Below, one piece after another: positions 33,777-42,044 of a DNA stretch of 58,731 nt. The stretch covers positions 1 through 58,731 of the forward strand of contig CAIKPM010000030.1 of assembly GCA_903829325.1 (NCBI GenBank), in the 5' to 3' direction. Position numbers and translations under genes: made by a program. The number at the start of each line of letters is the position of its first letter. Positions within the stretch are counted from its first letter, which is position 1. The notes beneath the pieces were generated by a model, which made no database searches, was not told the origin of the DNA, and saw nothing but the letters and a program-made list of their open reading frames with translations. The DNA comes from an uncultured bacterium. Its GTDB lineage: Bacteria > Vulcanimicrobiota > Vulcanimicrobiia > Vulcanimicrobiales > Vulcanimicrobiaceae.

Positions 33777-35255
33777 TTACGCTCCAGCTGCGCTCAACAC
33801 GTAGTTGACCAGCGCGCGAACGGGAACTCCCGTGGGGCCCTTGGCCAGTCCTGGGCCGTTGTCGTCGGTGTACGCTGTCCCGGCGATGTCGAGGTGAATC
33901 CACGGAGTGTCGCCGACGAAGGCCTGCAAAAAGGCTGCGGCGGTTAAGGTGCCCGCCGGGCGCCCAGTCGAGTTGCGCAAGTCGGCGATGCTGCTCTTCA
34001 CGTCTTCCTTATAGTCGTCGTAAAGCGGCATCTGCCAATAACGTTCGCCGGTGCTGTTCGCGATCGCGAGGAACCGCTGCACGAATGCATCGTCGTTGCT
34101 GATCGCAGCACTCGCGGCGTGCCCGAGCGCGATAACGCACGCTCCGGTTAAGGTCGCGCAGTCGATGATCCGCGTCGCGCCGAGGGTTTTGGCGTAATGC
34201 AAGGCGTCGGCCAAAATCAAGCGCCCTTCGGCATCGGTATTGATGATTTCGATCGTCTTGCCGCTCATCGCCTTATGGATATCACCCGGCTTGGTCGCGG
34301 TGGGTCCAGGCAGGTTTTCGCTCGAGGGAATCACCCCGAGAATATTGATCTTGGGCTTCAATGCCGCTAAGGCACCCATCGTCGCGATGACCGCCGCACC
34401 ACCGCACATGTCATACTTCATTTCATGCATCCGGTCGGCCGGCTTGATCGAAATCCCGCCGGAATCGAAGGTGATCGCTTTGCCAACGAGCGCGAGCTTT
34501 TCGCTGCTGCTTGGGTCGCCGGTATAGCTGAAGACCATCAGCGTGGCGGGCTGGGCGCTCCCTTGAGACACACCGAGGAGAGCGTTCATGCCCAGCGCCT
34601 GCATCTTGGCTTCATCCAAAACCTCGAGGCTGAGCCCAGGCGCTTTGGCGACTTCGTGCGCGCGTTCGGCGAGGATGGTCGGCGTCATGTCGTTCGCAGG
34701 GGTGAGCGCCAAGGTGCGGGCGAGATTGATCGCTTCGCCGATGATGCGACCACGCTCCGCGCCGGCATCGAGCGCGGCGGTGTCGCTGCCAATAAGCGTG
34801 ATACTCTTGAGGCTGATGACTTTCTCGGGCTCGCTGCGGTAAAGGGTGGTGTCGAGCGTCGCAGTGAGCGCGCCTTCGATAATGAAGGCTGCAGCCAGGC
34901 TTTGATCGGCGATCTCGGCCGGCACGACGAAGGCGAAATCGCTTACCGCGCGCTTGCCGAGTTGGCGGACTGCTGCTCCCGCCCACTTGGCGAGGGCCTT
35001 GGCTTCAAGCTTGTTGCGGTCGCCCAGGCCGATAGCGTAGATGCGCGGGCTCTTCGTGGCTTCGCTGCGGAAGAGGGCGACTTCGCCGGTTTTGCCGGTG
35101 ATTTCTTTCTCGGCGAAGACCTTGGCAATCGCTCCACCCAACGCGCTTTCAACGGTTCCCACAGGGCCATTGAGGGCGAGGTCGGTGAAGACCGGGAGAA
35201 TCAGGGCACCGGCTTCAATCGAGACCGGTGATTCGTTGGATGAACGAAGCTGCAT
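33777..35255 (-). CDS. pepA: leucyl aminopeptidase (M17)
   Basis: A 492-residue cytosolic metallo-aminopeptidase that removes N-terminal residues from peptides. The catalytic C-terminal domain shows KAITFDSGGISIKPADRM and the family signature NTDAEGRLILADAL with metal-binding Asp and Glu, then KYDMCGGAAVIA and TLTGACVIALG. The N-terminal domain (about 1-160) is the usual macro-like half, here with ALGGAIAKVFAEKE. Length is normal. A weak promoter lies just upstream, divergent from purM. PepA homologues may also bind DNA, but nothing here shows it. Confidence 0.95.
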   Translation of the reverse strand: MQLRSSNESPVSIEAGALILPVFTDLALNGPVGTVESALGGAIAKVFAEKEITGKTGEVALFRSEATKSPRIYAIGLGDRNKLEAKALAKWAGAAVRQLGKRAVSDFAFVVPAEIADQSLAAAFIIEGALTATLDTTLYRSEPEKVISLKSITLIGSDTAALDAGAERGRIIGEAINLARTLALTPANDMTPTILAERAHEVAKAPGLSLEVLDEAKMQALGMNALLGVSQGSAQPATLMVFSYTGDPSSSEKLALVGKAITFDSGGISIKPADRMHEMKYDMCGGAAVIATMGALAALKPKINILGVIPSSENLPGPTATKPGDIHKAMSGKTIEIINTDAEGRLILADALHYAKTLGATRIIDCATLTGACVIALGHAASAAISNDDAFVQRFLAIANSTGERYWQMPLYDDYKEDVKSSIADLRNSTGRPAGTLTAAAFLQAFVGDTPWIHLDIAGTAYTDDNGPGLAKGPTGVPVRALVNYVLSAAGA

Positions 35256-35282
35256 GGCATGCCTTTCGAAGCAATGGAACGA

Positions 35283-35310
35283 ATGCTACCCGTGCGATGT
35301 ACAGTGACAA
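35283..35310 (-). promoter_or_regulatory. possible pepA promoter
   Basis: On the minus strand TTGTCA (35310-35305) and TAGCAT (35288-35283) are 16 bp apart, 28 bp before the pepA start. An AAAGG element lies between. Confidence 0.4.
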
Positions 35311-35334
35311 GACTCCTCGGCTAGTTGACCCCCT

Positions 35335-36357
35335 TTGAGTGATGCATATGCCCGCGCCGGCGTTGATATTTCCGCCGGTAACGCTGCGGTGGCGAAATAC
35401 CGCGAGGTCACGTCGGAATGGCGTCACCCTAACCAGTTAGGCGCGATCGGTGGCTTCAGTGGCCTCTTCGCTTTGCCGGAAGACGACCATCGGGCCTTAG
35501 TCGCTTCGACCGATGGCGTCGGGACGAAGATCGTGTTGGCGGCTCGGGCGAAACGCTACGACACCGTCGGGGCCGATTTGGTCAATCATTGCGTCAACGA
35601 TATTCTGGTGACCAATGCGACTCCGTTATTCTTTCTCGATTATCTGGCGGTCGGCAAGCTCGATCCAGCAGTCGCGGGCGCTTTGGTTGGTGGCGTCCAG
35701 GGTGCCTGCCGTGCCCATACCATGGCTTTGCTCGGTGGCGAAACCGCGGAAATGCCGGGATTATACGCTCAGGAAGATTTCGATCTCGCCGGGACGATCG
35801 TCGGCATTGTCGATCGGGATAAGGTGCCCGATCCGGCCAATGTCCAGCCCGGCGATGTGATCGTTGGCCTCCCCGCTATCGGACTCCACACCAATGGCTT
35901 CTCTTTGGCCCGCGCGGTTTTTGCGGAAGCTGAGTACGACCAGCCCCTTCCCGGCGCGCCGGGAGTGACGATTCTCGATGCGCTGTTGGCGACGCATCCT
36001 TCGTATTTGGCGGCTGTACGCACGCTCGAAAAATCGGTCAACATCAAAGCGATGGCGCATATCACCGGTGGTGGCTTGCTAGAGAATGTGCCGCGCACCT
36101 TGCCTGAAGGCACAGCCGCTATTTTCGACGCTACGACCTGGAGCGTTCCACCGATCTTCCAGGAGATCGTGCGCCGTGCCCAACTCAGTGCGCATGAACA
36201 ATATCGCACCTTTAATATGGGCATTGGCTATACGCTGATCGTCCCGGCGACCGATGGGCCCGCCGCTGAGCGCGCCTACCCAGGGGCGAAAGTGGTTGGC
36301 CGCGTGGTGGCTCGGGCCGATGGCGACGAGATCGTTCGGATCGAAGCAGCGGCGTAA
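35335..36357 (+). CDS. purM: phosphoribosylformylglycinamidine cyclo-ligase
   Basis: A 340-residue AIR synthetase, the fifth step of purine synthesis, which closes the imidazole ring using ATP. The only possible start is TTG at 35335, since an in-frame stop lies just upstream and the product then begins SDAYARAGVDISAGN, matching the family. Further motifs are STDGVGTKIVLA, NHCVNDILV, GGETAEMPGLY and AHITGGGLLENVPR. It is six bases from the purN gene, so the two form a purine operon. No other pur gene is in the window. Confidence 0.95.
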   Translation: MSDAYARAGVDISAGNAAVAKYREVTSEWRHPNQLGAIGGFSGLFALPEDDHRALVASTDGVGTKIVLAARAKRYDTVGADLVNHCVNDILVTNATPLFFLDYLAVGKLDPAVAGALVGGVQGACRAHTMALLGGETAEMPGLYAQEDFDLAGTIVGIVDRDKVPDPANVQPGDVIVGLPAIGLHTNGFSLARAVFAEAEYDQPLPGAPGVTILDALLATHPSYLAAVRTLEKSVNIKAMAHITGGGLLENVPRTLPEGTAAIFDATTWSVPPIFQEIVRRAQLSAHEQYRTFNMGIGYTLIVPATDGPAAERAYPGAKVVGRVVARADGDEIVRIEAAA

Positions 36358-36363
36358 CCCAGC

Positions 36364-37509
36364 GTGAGCGAGGAACGCCTTGATCTCACGGTGACGCTCG
36401 ATGACGCGTGCATCGCCTGGCAGCCTTTGCACGAGGCCCTCGAAGTTGTCGACGAAGCTGGCTTCGTGCCGCACCGCTTCCACGCGCTGGCTGAACGCGA
36501 GCTCGCGCGCGTCGAGGCCGATTTAGGCACGACCCTCGGGGTTGCTCTGTCGATCGGGGGAGGCTGGCTGATCGAGCGCAAGACCGAGGCGCCCGCGGTG
36601 GGCGTGCCGCAGTTGCTTGGTTGTGCCGGCTATCATGGCGAGGGCGATCGTGGCATCGTCGGCCCCTTCCACCTTGATGGTGAGCTGGCGGCGACGCGCT
36701 TGACGATGTTGCTGGCGGCCTTATTTTCTTTGCGCGAGCGGGGCTATCGACGCGCGCTGATTCCGGGGGTCAAGGCGAGCGCCTTGCCGGCGATCCGCGC
36801 TTTTTTGGGTGGCGCTATTGTGGCGCAGCAGGCCTCACCGGCGCCGACCCGACCTCGGGTGGTGGTCTGTGCGTCGGGCAATGGATCGAATTTTCAAGCG
36901 GTCATCGATGCTGCTGCTTCGGGGAATCTGGCGCTGGATATCGTGAGTCTCGTGACCAACCGTCGCAACGCTTTCGCCCTCGAGCGTGCACAGCGCGTGG
37001 GGATCGCTAGCCAGGCCTTGGTCTGGGAGCGCGGCCGCGAAACCCGCGCCGAGTTTGACGCCCGGGTGATTGCGGCGGTTGCGTCCGCCGCGCCTGATCT
37101 GGTGTTGTTGCTCGGCTGGATGCATCTCTTGCCGCTGGAATTTGTCACCGCTTTTCCCGCGTGCTACAACATCCACCCGGCGTACTTACCGCTCGATCCG
37201 CGGGCTGAGCGCGTCACCTTGCCCGATGGCTCGAGTCAAGCCGCGTTTCGCGGTGCGCACGCCGTTGATGACGCGCTGGCGGCGGGAGCCAGCTGGATCG
37301 GCGCGTCGCTGCACGCCGTGACCGAAGACGCCGACCGAGGCCGCATCCTCGCCCGCGCCCCGCTCGCACTACGCCCCGACGAATCGCGCGAGCAGCTCGA
37401 CGCGCGCTTGCACCAGCTCGAGCATCGCGTGTTACTGGAGGGGCTACGCGATGATTACCGCGCTAATTGGACTCGTAAGGACGCCGCGGCGGTTTCAATC
37501 GAGCCATAG
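36364..37509 (+). CDS. purN: PurN with an N-terminal GNAT-like domain
   Basis: A 381-residue fusion starting with GTG, six bases after purM. Residues about 163-365 are glycinamide ribonucleotide formyltransferase, which adds the second formyl group in purine synthesis: VVVCASGNGSNFQAVIDA binds the nucleotide, YNIHPAYLPLDP holds the Asn and His, and VTEDADRGRILA the acid. About 155 residues precede it, longer than any normal PurN. They resemble a GNAT acetyltransferase: GIVGPFHLDGELAATRLTML, RERGYRRALIPGV and FLGGAIV follow the expected strand-helix order. The fusion is seen; the GNAT reading is inferred. The end overlaps the convergent ATPase by 55 bp. Confidence 0.85.
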   Translation: MSEERLDLTVTLDDACIAWQPLHEALEVVDEAGFVPHRFHALAERELARVEADLGTTLGVALSIGGGWLIERKTEAPAVGVPQLLGCAGYHGEGDRGIVGPFHLDGELAATRLTMLLAALFSLRERGYRRALIPGVKASALPAIRAFLGGAIVAQQASPAPTRPRVVVCASGNGSNFQAVIDAAASGNLALDIVSLVTNRRNAFALERAQRVGIASQALVWERGRETRAEFDARVIAAVASAAPDLVLLLGWMHLLPLEFVTAFPACYNIHPAYLPLDPRAERVTLPDGSSQAAFRGAHAVDDALAAGASWIGASLHAVTEDADRGRILARAPLALRPDESREQLDARLHQLEHRVLLEGLRDDYRANWTRKDAAAVSIEP

Positions 37510-38849
37510 AGATCATCTGCGCCGAAACCTGCGGTAAGTGGTGCGGTAATGGGAGCCGGTGCATTTCGGCCAATAATCAGGCGAGGCACGTCGAGATTCA
37601 GATTCAGCGCTTGAATGTGGCCTTCGAGATTGGCGATGACGCGCTGATCGATGGGCTGTTTTTGCCATTTGACGGTGCCATAAAATGTCGGGTGATGGTT
37701 CTGCGCACCGACAATATCGATTTCGTTTTGACCATCCGACGATTGCCAATAGCCGACATCGTCTGCGCTGAGAACGCCATTAGTGACTAATTCATAGGCA
37801 AATTCGCGCGCTATGTCCTCATAGACTTGCCCCATATGATCATCAAGCAGGGGCAGAATCTGCGACTCAACCACCCCACGACCAAGCCCCCGCTCAATTT
37901 GACTGCGATGAGGGAGAATAAATCGAAACCAGAAGCGGAGATTCGGGTCGGGAATTCGGTAGCGTACTCGGCGCGAACGTAGCGCATCTTCGGTAATCGG
38001 TACGCGGCGTTCGAGCAAGCCTATCGTCACGAGCTGAGTAATCGCGCGATCGTGGACTTTTGCAAAATCGCGAATCTCGGCCCAGCGTGTCTTTCCAAAT
38101 GCGACGGCTTGGAGAACACGGTACGCGCTGCGAGCATCGTTCAAGGTTGTCGTCAACATGCGATCGGGTGCGTCAATGAGGGCACTCAGCGAGTCGCCAA
38201 ATAAGCGCATGACGTTATCGCGAAACGAAGCTTGTGTCTCCCACTGATCGAGATAAAAAGGCGTTCCACCTAATAAGCCATAGACCAAGGCTTTCTCTTC
38301 GCTCGAGAGGTCCGGGACAAATTCTGCTGCTTCACGATACGACAACGGTTGGACACCTAAGCGTGCGGTAAATCGTCCGTATAAGGGGGCCGCATGCATA
38401 TCCAATTCGTTCATAAAAGTCTGTGCTGACCCGCACAAGATCAGCATGATGTGCGAGTGCCGTCCTTTGTGATCCCACCAGCGTTGGATGAGCGAGGGGA
38501 GGCCTTTGGTTGATTCGCAGAGGTTGGGAAATTCATCGAGGACGACAACTAAGCGTTTACCCGTTGCGTAGTCGCTCAGGGCCTCAAGAGCGACTTCCCA
38601 GTTTGGAAAGTTCACCCCGGGAGGCAAACGCAGGAGTGAGCGTACGAAGTCCGAGAACGCCGCGAGCTCTACTTCGGCTGCCTGCTGAGTTGCTTGGTAA
38701 AAGATTGCCTGCTTGCCCGTAATGAACTCTTGGAGCAAGTAGGTTTTGCCAATGCGTCGACGGCCATACATCAACACCAATTGTGCGCTGGAACGTGCCC
38801 AAAGCTGCTCAAGCTTCAGCAGATCTTGCTTGCGGCCAAGAAATCTCAC
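37455..38849 (-). CDS. ATPase with DUF234-like C-terminal domain
   Basis: A 464-residue protein of the archaeal-ATPase/DUF234 family, common in bacterial mobile regions. The GTG at 38849 gives FLGRKQDLLKLEQL at the N-terminus, which fits the family. A TTG at 38960, overlapping the glnA stop, is an alternative with 37 extra residues encoded across a hairpin. Walker A is YGRRRIGKTYLL, Walker B LVVVLDEFPNLCES. The C-terminal domain ends with the nuclease-like NEIDIVG, reminiscent of a PD-(D/E)xK fold. The GGAGG before the GTG lies inside a 24-bp inverted repeat. Function in such proteins is unknown. Confidence 0.85.
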   Translation of the reverse strand: MRFLGRKQDLLKLEQLWARSSAQLVLMYGRRRIGKTYLLQEFITGKQAIFYQATQQAAEVELAAFSDFVRSLLRLPPGVNFPNWEVALEALSDYATGKRLVVVLDEFPNLCESTKGLPSLIQRWWDHKGRHSHIMLILCGSAQTFMNELDMHAAPLYGRFTARLGVQPLSYREAAEFVPDLSSEEKALVYGLLGGTPFYLDQWETQASFRDNVMRLFGDSLSALIDAPDRMLTTTLNDARSAYRVLQAVAFGKTRWAEIRDFAKVHDRAITQLVTIGLLERRVPITEDALRSRRVRYRIPDPNLRFWFRFILPHRSQIERGLGRGVVESQILPLLDDHMGQVYEDIAREFAYELVTNGVLSADDVGYWQSSDGQNEIDIVGAQNHHPTFYGTVKWQKQPIDQRVIANLEGHIQALNLNLDVPRLIIGRNAPAPITAPLTAGFGADDLYGSIETAAASLRVQLAR

Positions 38850-38913
38850 CAAACAACCTCCACGCACTGGAGGCTCCAGGGTTTGGAGGCTCCAGTGCGT
38901 GGAGGTTGTTTGG
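38849..38913 (-). promoter_or_regulatory. 24-bp inverted repeat over the ATPase ribosome binding site
   Basis: Arms 38849-38872 and 38890-38913 are perfectly complementary; an inner CTCCA/TGGAG pairing shortens the loop further. On the ATPase transcript the downstream arm contains GTGGAGG, the ribosome binding site eight bases before the GTG start. The fold would bury it. Translation would then need unfolding, for example by ribosomes arriving from glnA or by an RNA-binding factor. It might instead be the trace of a mobile repeat. Confidence 0.75.
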
Positions 38914-38956
38914 GCGGGTGCACTGCCCCTTTTCGTTGCCGCTTGGCCTGCGAGGG

Positions 38957-40393
38957 TCAATACCTCCGCAGGTAGGTTTTGCGTTCCCAGGGGTGGACCG
39001 CGCGGCGGTACGCTTCGTATTCGCGGATTTTTGCATCGTGGAAAGCGTGGTAGATGTGGTCACCGAGGGCGTTACGGATGACGGTATCGTGGGCGAGTTC
39101 GTCGAGGGCTTGCCGCAGCGACTTGGGCAGGTGGCGGATGCCGCGCTCGATTTTTTCTTCTGCGGTCAGCTCGTAGGTGTTACCGATGAGCGCCGCGCCT
39201 GGCAATTGTTTGGTGCGGAAGCCATCGACCATACTCGCGACAAGAACGCCGAGCGCGAGGTAAGGATTACAGGCCGGGTCGGGGCTGCGCATCTCGAGCT
39301 TGATTGACCCGGTGGTGTTGGGGAGACGGACGAGGGCATTTGCGCTGCGTTGGGACCAGACGGTATACACCGGCGCATCCCAAGCGGTGACTAAGCGCTT
39401 ATACGAATTGACCAAGGGGTTGCAGATGGCTGTGCACGCTAGTGCGTGAGCGAGCAAGCCGCCGACACCGTAGAGGCATTCATCCGGTTCTTCATGCCGG
39501 TCATGCAGAAACGCCTGGAGTTCTTGTGCGTCGAGGTCGAGCTGCTCGTCGAGCGCGTAGGCACTGGGTTCTAGCGGGAAATCGGGCGGGGTTGGTTCGG
39601 GCGATGGAGGCTCGGCGTGTTGCGGGCGATCGGTGCCCCAGTGGAAATAAAAATGCAGACCGCTCCCGGCCGAATTCTCGATCGGTTTCGGCATAAATGT
39701 GGCATGGATGCCAAAACGCGCGGCGACGCTTTTGGCGACCAGGCGCAGGGTAAAGAGCTGGTCGGCGGCGCTGAGGACACTCGTCGCGCTGAGGTCTATT
39801 TCGTGCTGTCCGGGGGCATGCTCGTGGTGCGCTGCAGAAATCGCGATACCCATGTCTTCAAGGGCGTTGACGATCGCCGTGCGGGCCATTTCTCCGCGAT
39901 CACTGACCGAGACATCGAAATACGAAGCGACATCATCGGTACGCGGAATATCGTCGGTGAGCGCGTCGAAGAGATAAAACTCGACCTCGATGCCGGTGCG
40001 TAAGTTGGGCAAAATTTCGGCGGCATCGTCGAGGATGCGTCGCAACGTCGTGCGGGGGCAACCTTCAAACGGTTCGCCGTCGGGCATGGCGATATCGCAA
40101 ATCAGACGGCCTTCGGGCACCGCGCCGTCGATCCGCGGCAAGAGCGCGAAGGTGCTTGGATCGGGGCGCAAGATCATATCGATTTCTTGATCACGGACAA
40201 AACCGTCGATCGAGCCACCGTCAAACGTGACCTGACCGTTGAGCGCCTTATCGAGGTCGGCGAGCGGAATGACGATGCATTTGCTCGCCCCGAGCACATC
40301 GGCAAAAAAGAGACGAATTTGACGTACGCCCGCGGCCTGGGCTTGAGTTCGAATGCGATCAATGGCGGCCTGGTTATTCTTTTTATTAGGCAT
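38957..40393 (-). CDS. glnA: glutamine synthetase, type I
   Basis: A 478-residue ammonia-assimilating enzyme joining glutamate and ammonium with ATP. The ATG at 40393 lies inside the end of the regulator gene. FEGCPRTTLRRIL, GIEVEFYLFD, HEHAPGQHEIDL, GSGLHFY and NPLVNSYKRLVTAWDAPVY are conserved active-site segments. A Pro/Glu-rich insert of about 40 residues (RPQHAEPPSPEPTPP and on) follows the flexible Gly-His motif. The usual adenylylation tyrosine motif is not evident, suggesting feedback or transcriptional control. It is co-expressed with the PucR-type regulator upstream. Confidence 0.93.
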   Translation of the reverse strand: MPNKKNNQAAIDRIRTQAQAAGVRQIRLFFADVLGASKCIVIPLADLDKALNGQVTFDGGSIDGFVRDQEIDMILRPDPSTFALLPRIDGAVPEGRLICDIAMPDGEPFEGCPRTTLRRILDDAAEILPNLRTGIEVEFYLFDALTDDIPRTDDVASYFDVSVSDRGEMARTAIVNALEDMGIAISAAHHEHAPGQHEIDLSATSVLSAADQLFTLRLVAKSVAARFGIHATFMPKPIENSAGSGLHFYFHWGTDRPQHAEPPSPEPTPPDFPLEPSAYALDEQLDLDAQELQAFLHDRHEEPDECLYGVGGLLAHALACTAICNPLVNSYKRLVTAWDAPVYTVWSQRSANALVRLPNTTGSIKLEMRSPDPACNPYLALGVLVASMVDGFRTKQLPGAALIGNTYELTAEEKIERGIRHLPKSLRQALDELAHDTVIRNALGDHIYHAFHDAKIREYEAYRRAVHPWERKTYLRRY

Positions 40394-41600
40394 AGAGTGT
40401 ATCAATCGCGATAGCAGCACGGAGGGTTAATTGGTCGTGCGGAGAGTCTAAGTTGAGTCCGCTAATTTCGGCTATTTGCCGCAGACGGTAAAAGACGGTG
40501 TGGCGATGGACATTTAATTCCGCTGCTGCCGTCTTTACGTTTTGACCTACTGTAAAATACAGCGCGAGGGTGCGGATCAATTCGGTTTGGTGTTTCGCAT
40601 CGTAGCTGCGTAATTTTTCGAGAATGTGTTCGCTGAGGCGATGCCAGTCTTCACGCGAACTTGCACCCCGTAAAATAAATGGGTATATGCCGAGTTCTTC
40701 GTGGGTAATGACGCGACCGATTCCAAAGAGGCGGCGGGTAATAAACATTGCCTCGCGCGCTTCTTCGACGGTGCGCGCCGCGTCGATCGCATCGGCGTAG
40801 CGGCCCACGCCTCCGACGAGTTTCGCCCCTACGAGCGTCTTGCTCGCGATGCGGGGAATGAGCCCGGCGGCGGTACGGGTGTTCGCGACGTCAACTTCCA
40901 GCGGTGCGGGGCACAGGAAGACAAAGCCGCTCCCTCGCTCCACGACGACAATCTCAGCGCTGCTACTGCGCAGTGCCTCGAGGCAAATACGGCGCAAATC
41001 AGCGTGTTTTGACGTTGCGGAATTTTCGTCGAGCCCCTCGGCTTCAATCGCTACCGCGACATAGCCGCTCGCAAGCGTAATACCGCGTGAGGTCGCGTCG
41101 TCTTTGGCTTCAATCGGATCTTCATACGCACGGGCGAGAAGTCGATCCCAAAACGACTTGCGACGATTTTTGTTGCCGCCTTGTTCGCGCGAGAGTTCGA
41201 TCGCGAGGCTGGTTGCCGCTAGGCGGGCGAACGCCGAATCGGTTTCGCGCAGCGTCTGATCAGGGAAGATCGATAAGCGTCCCAACAGCGAATCGCCTGC
41301 TCTGATTGGGAATGCGATGCCTTCGCGATTGCCTGGCAACGAAAAATGCATCGCACCGCTGGCGGTCGTGTGACCTTTCCCGAGCAGATCGCGTGCCGAG
41401 GCAGGAACCGTGCGACCAGTTGCACCGGAGAGGGCGAGATGACGCCACTCGGCATCTTCGACTAACACCGCCGCTTCGATGTGCTGAGCTAAGTGTGTAG
41501 CCAAAGCTTTAATCCCCCCACCTGAACACGCAATGCGGGTTAATTCTTCGGAAAATATTAAGACGGCTTCCGTTGTGGTCGCGGTCGCTGTGTCAACCAT
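40386..41600 (-). CDS. PucR/CdaR-type transcription regulator
   Basis: A 404-residue regulator. The C-terminal 60 residues are a PucR-type helix-turn-helix: VKTAAAELNVHRHTVFYRLR followed by EISGLNLDSPHDQLTLRAAI. The N-terminal part (about 1-140) looks GAF-like, and the centre resembles a degenerate nucleotide-cyclase-like module, as in CdaR and PucR proteins. It overlaps glnA by eight bases and is transcribed first, so it probably tunes glutamine synthetase to nitrogen supply. The ligand is unknown. Divergent from the small membrane protein at 41639 with 38 bp between. Confidence 0.88.
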   Translation of the reverse strand: MVDTATATTTEAVLIFSEELTRIACSGGGIKALATHLAQHIEAAVLVEDAEWRHLALSGATGRTVPASARDLLGKGHTTASGAMHFSLPGNREGIAFPIRAGDSLLGRLSIFPDQTLRETDSAFARLAATSLAIELSREQGGNKNRRKSFWDRLLARAYEDPIEAKDDATSRGITLASGYVAVAIEAEGLDENSATSKHADLRRICLEALRSSSAEIVVVERGSGFVFLCPAPLEVDVANTRTAAGLIPRIASKTLVGAKLVGGVGRYADAIDAARTVEEAREAMFITRRLFGIGRVITHEELGIYPFILRGASSREDWHRLSEHILEKLRSYDAKHQTELIRTLALYFTVGQNVKTAAAELNVHRHTVFYRLRQIAEISGLNLDSPHDQLTLRAAIAIDTLYA

Positions 41601-41638
41601 CAGCGGACCTGCTGGGGTGAGACGCGAAATGACTGCGA

Positions 41639-41968
41639 ATGGCTTCCGTACTTACTGCACATCTGTTTGTTGGTCTCCTCGCCTTACTCGCAGCACTAAC
41701 GCTCGTTTGGCGTTTGCCGGGCCGGCGACTTACTCTCTACGTGCTTACGCTCCAAATTCTTCTGGGTGGCTTCCTGATGGCGGCTGGTTTCCGGATTTCG
41801 CCGCTCCATATCGTGCTGGCCCTGGTTGGCTGGGGGCTGTATATGGCGGCTAACGCATTGGCGCGACGGCAAGCCCCAGCTCCACGGGTGCTCGTATTGA
41901 CGAGCATCGGTACGCTTTGTGTGGTATTAGCGGGAGCAATCGGCAGTATGGCGATGCACCAGAAGTAA
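41639..41968 (+). CDS. small four-helix membrane protein, unknown
   Basis: A 109-residue hydrophobic protein that I do not recognise. Four transmembrane segments are predicted by eye (LFVGLLALLAALTLV, LYVLTLQILLGGFLMAA, IVLALVGWGLYMAANALA, VLVLTSIGTLCVVLAGA), with a short His/Lys tail. The ATG at 41639 is 38 bp from the divergent regulator start and may share its control. It is not clearly linked with the signalling gene downstream. A transport or sensing role is only guesswork. Confidence 0.6.
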   Translation: MASVLTAHLFVGLLALLAALTLVWRLPGRRLTLYVLTLQILLGGFLMAAGFRISPLHIVLALVGWGLYMAANALARRQAPAPRVLVLTSIGTLCVVLAGAIGSMAMHQK

Positions 41969-42044
41969 AATTTGCCGCGCTCCCCGTCGATAACACTTCG
42001 GTGGGTAGTGAATTTTTCTGTCGGCTTCAGCGCAGCTACGTATT

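Noticed and set aside
34425-35231. 268-codon frame antisense to pepA
   Set aside because: pepA has clear family motifs on the other strand and this frame has none.
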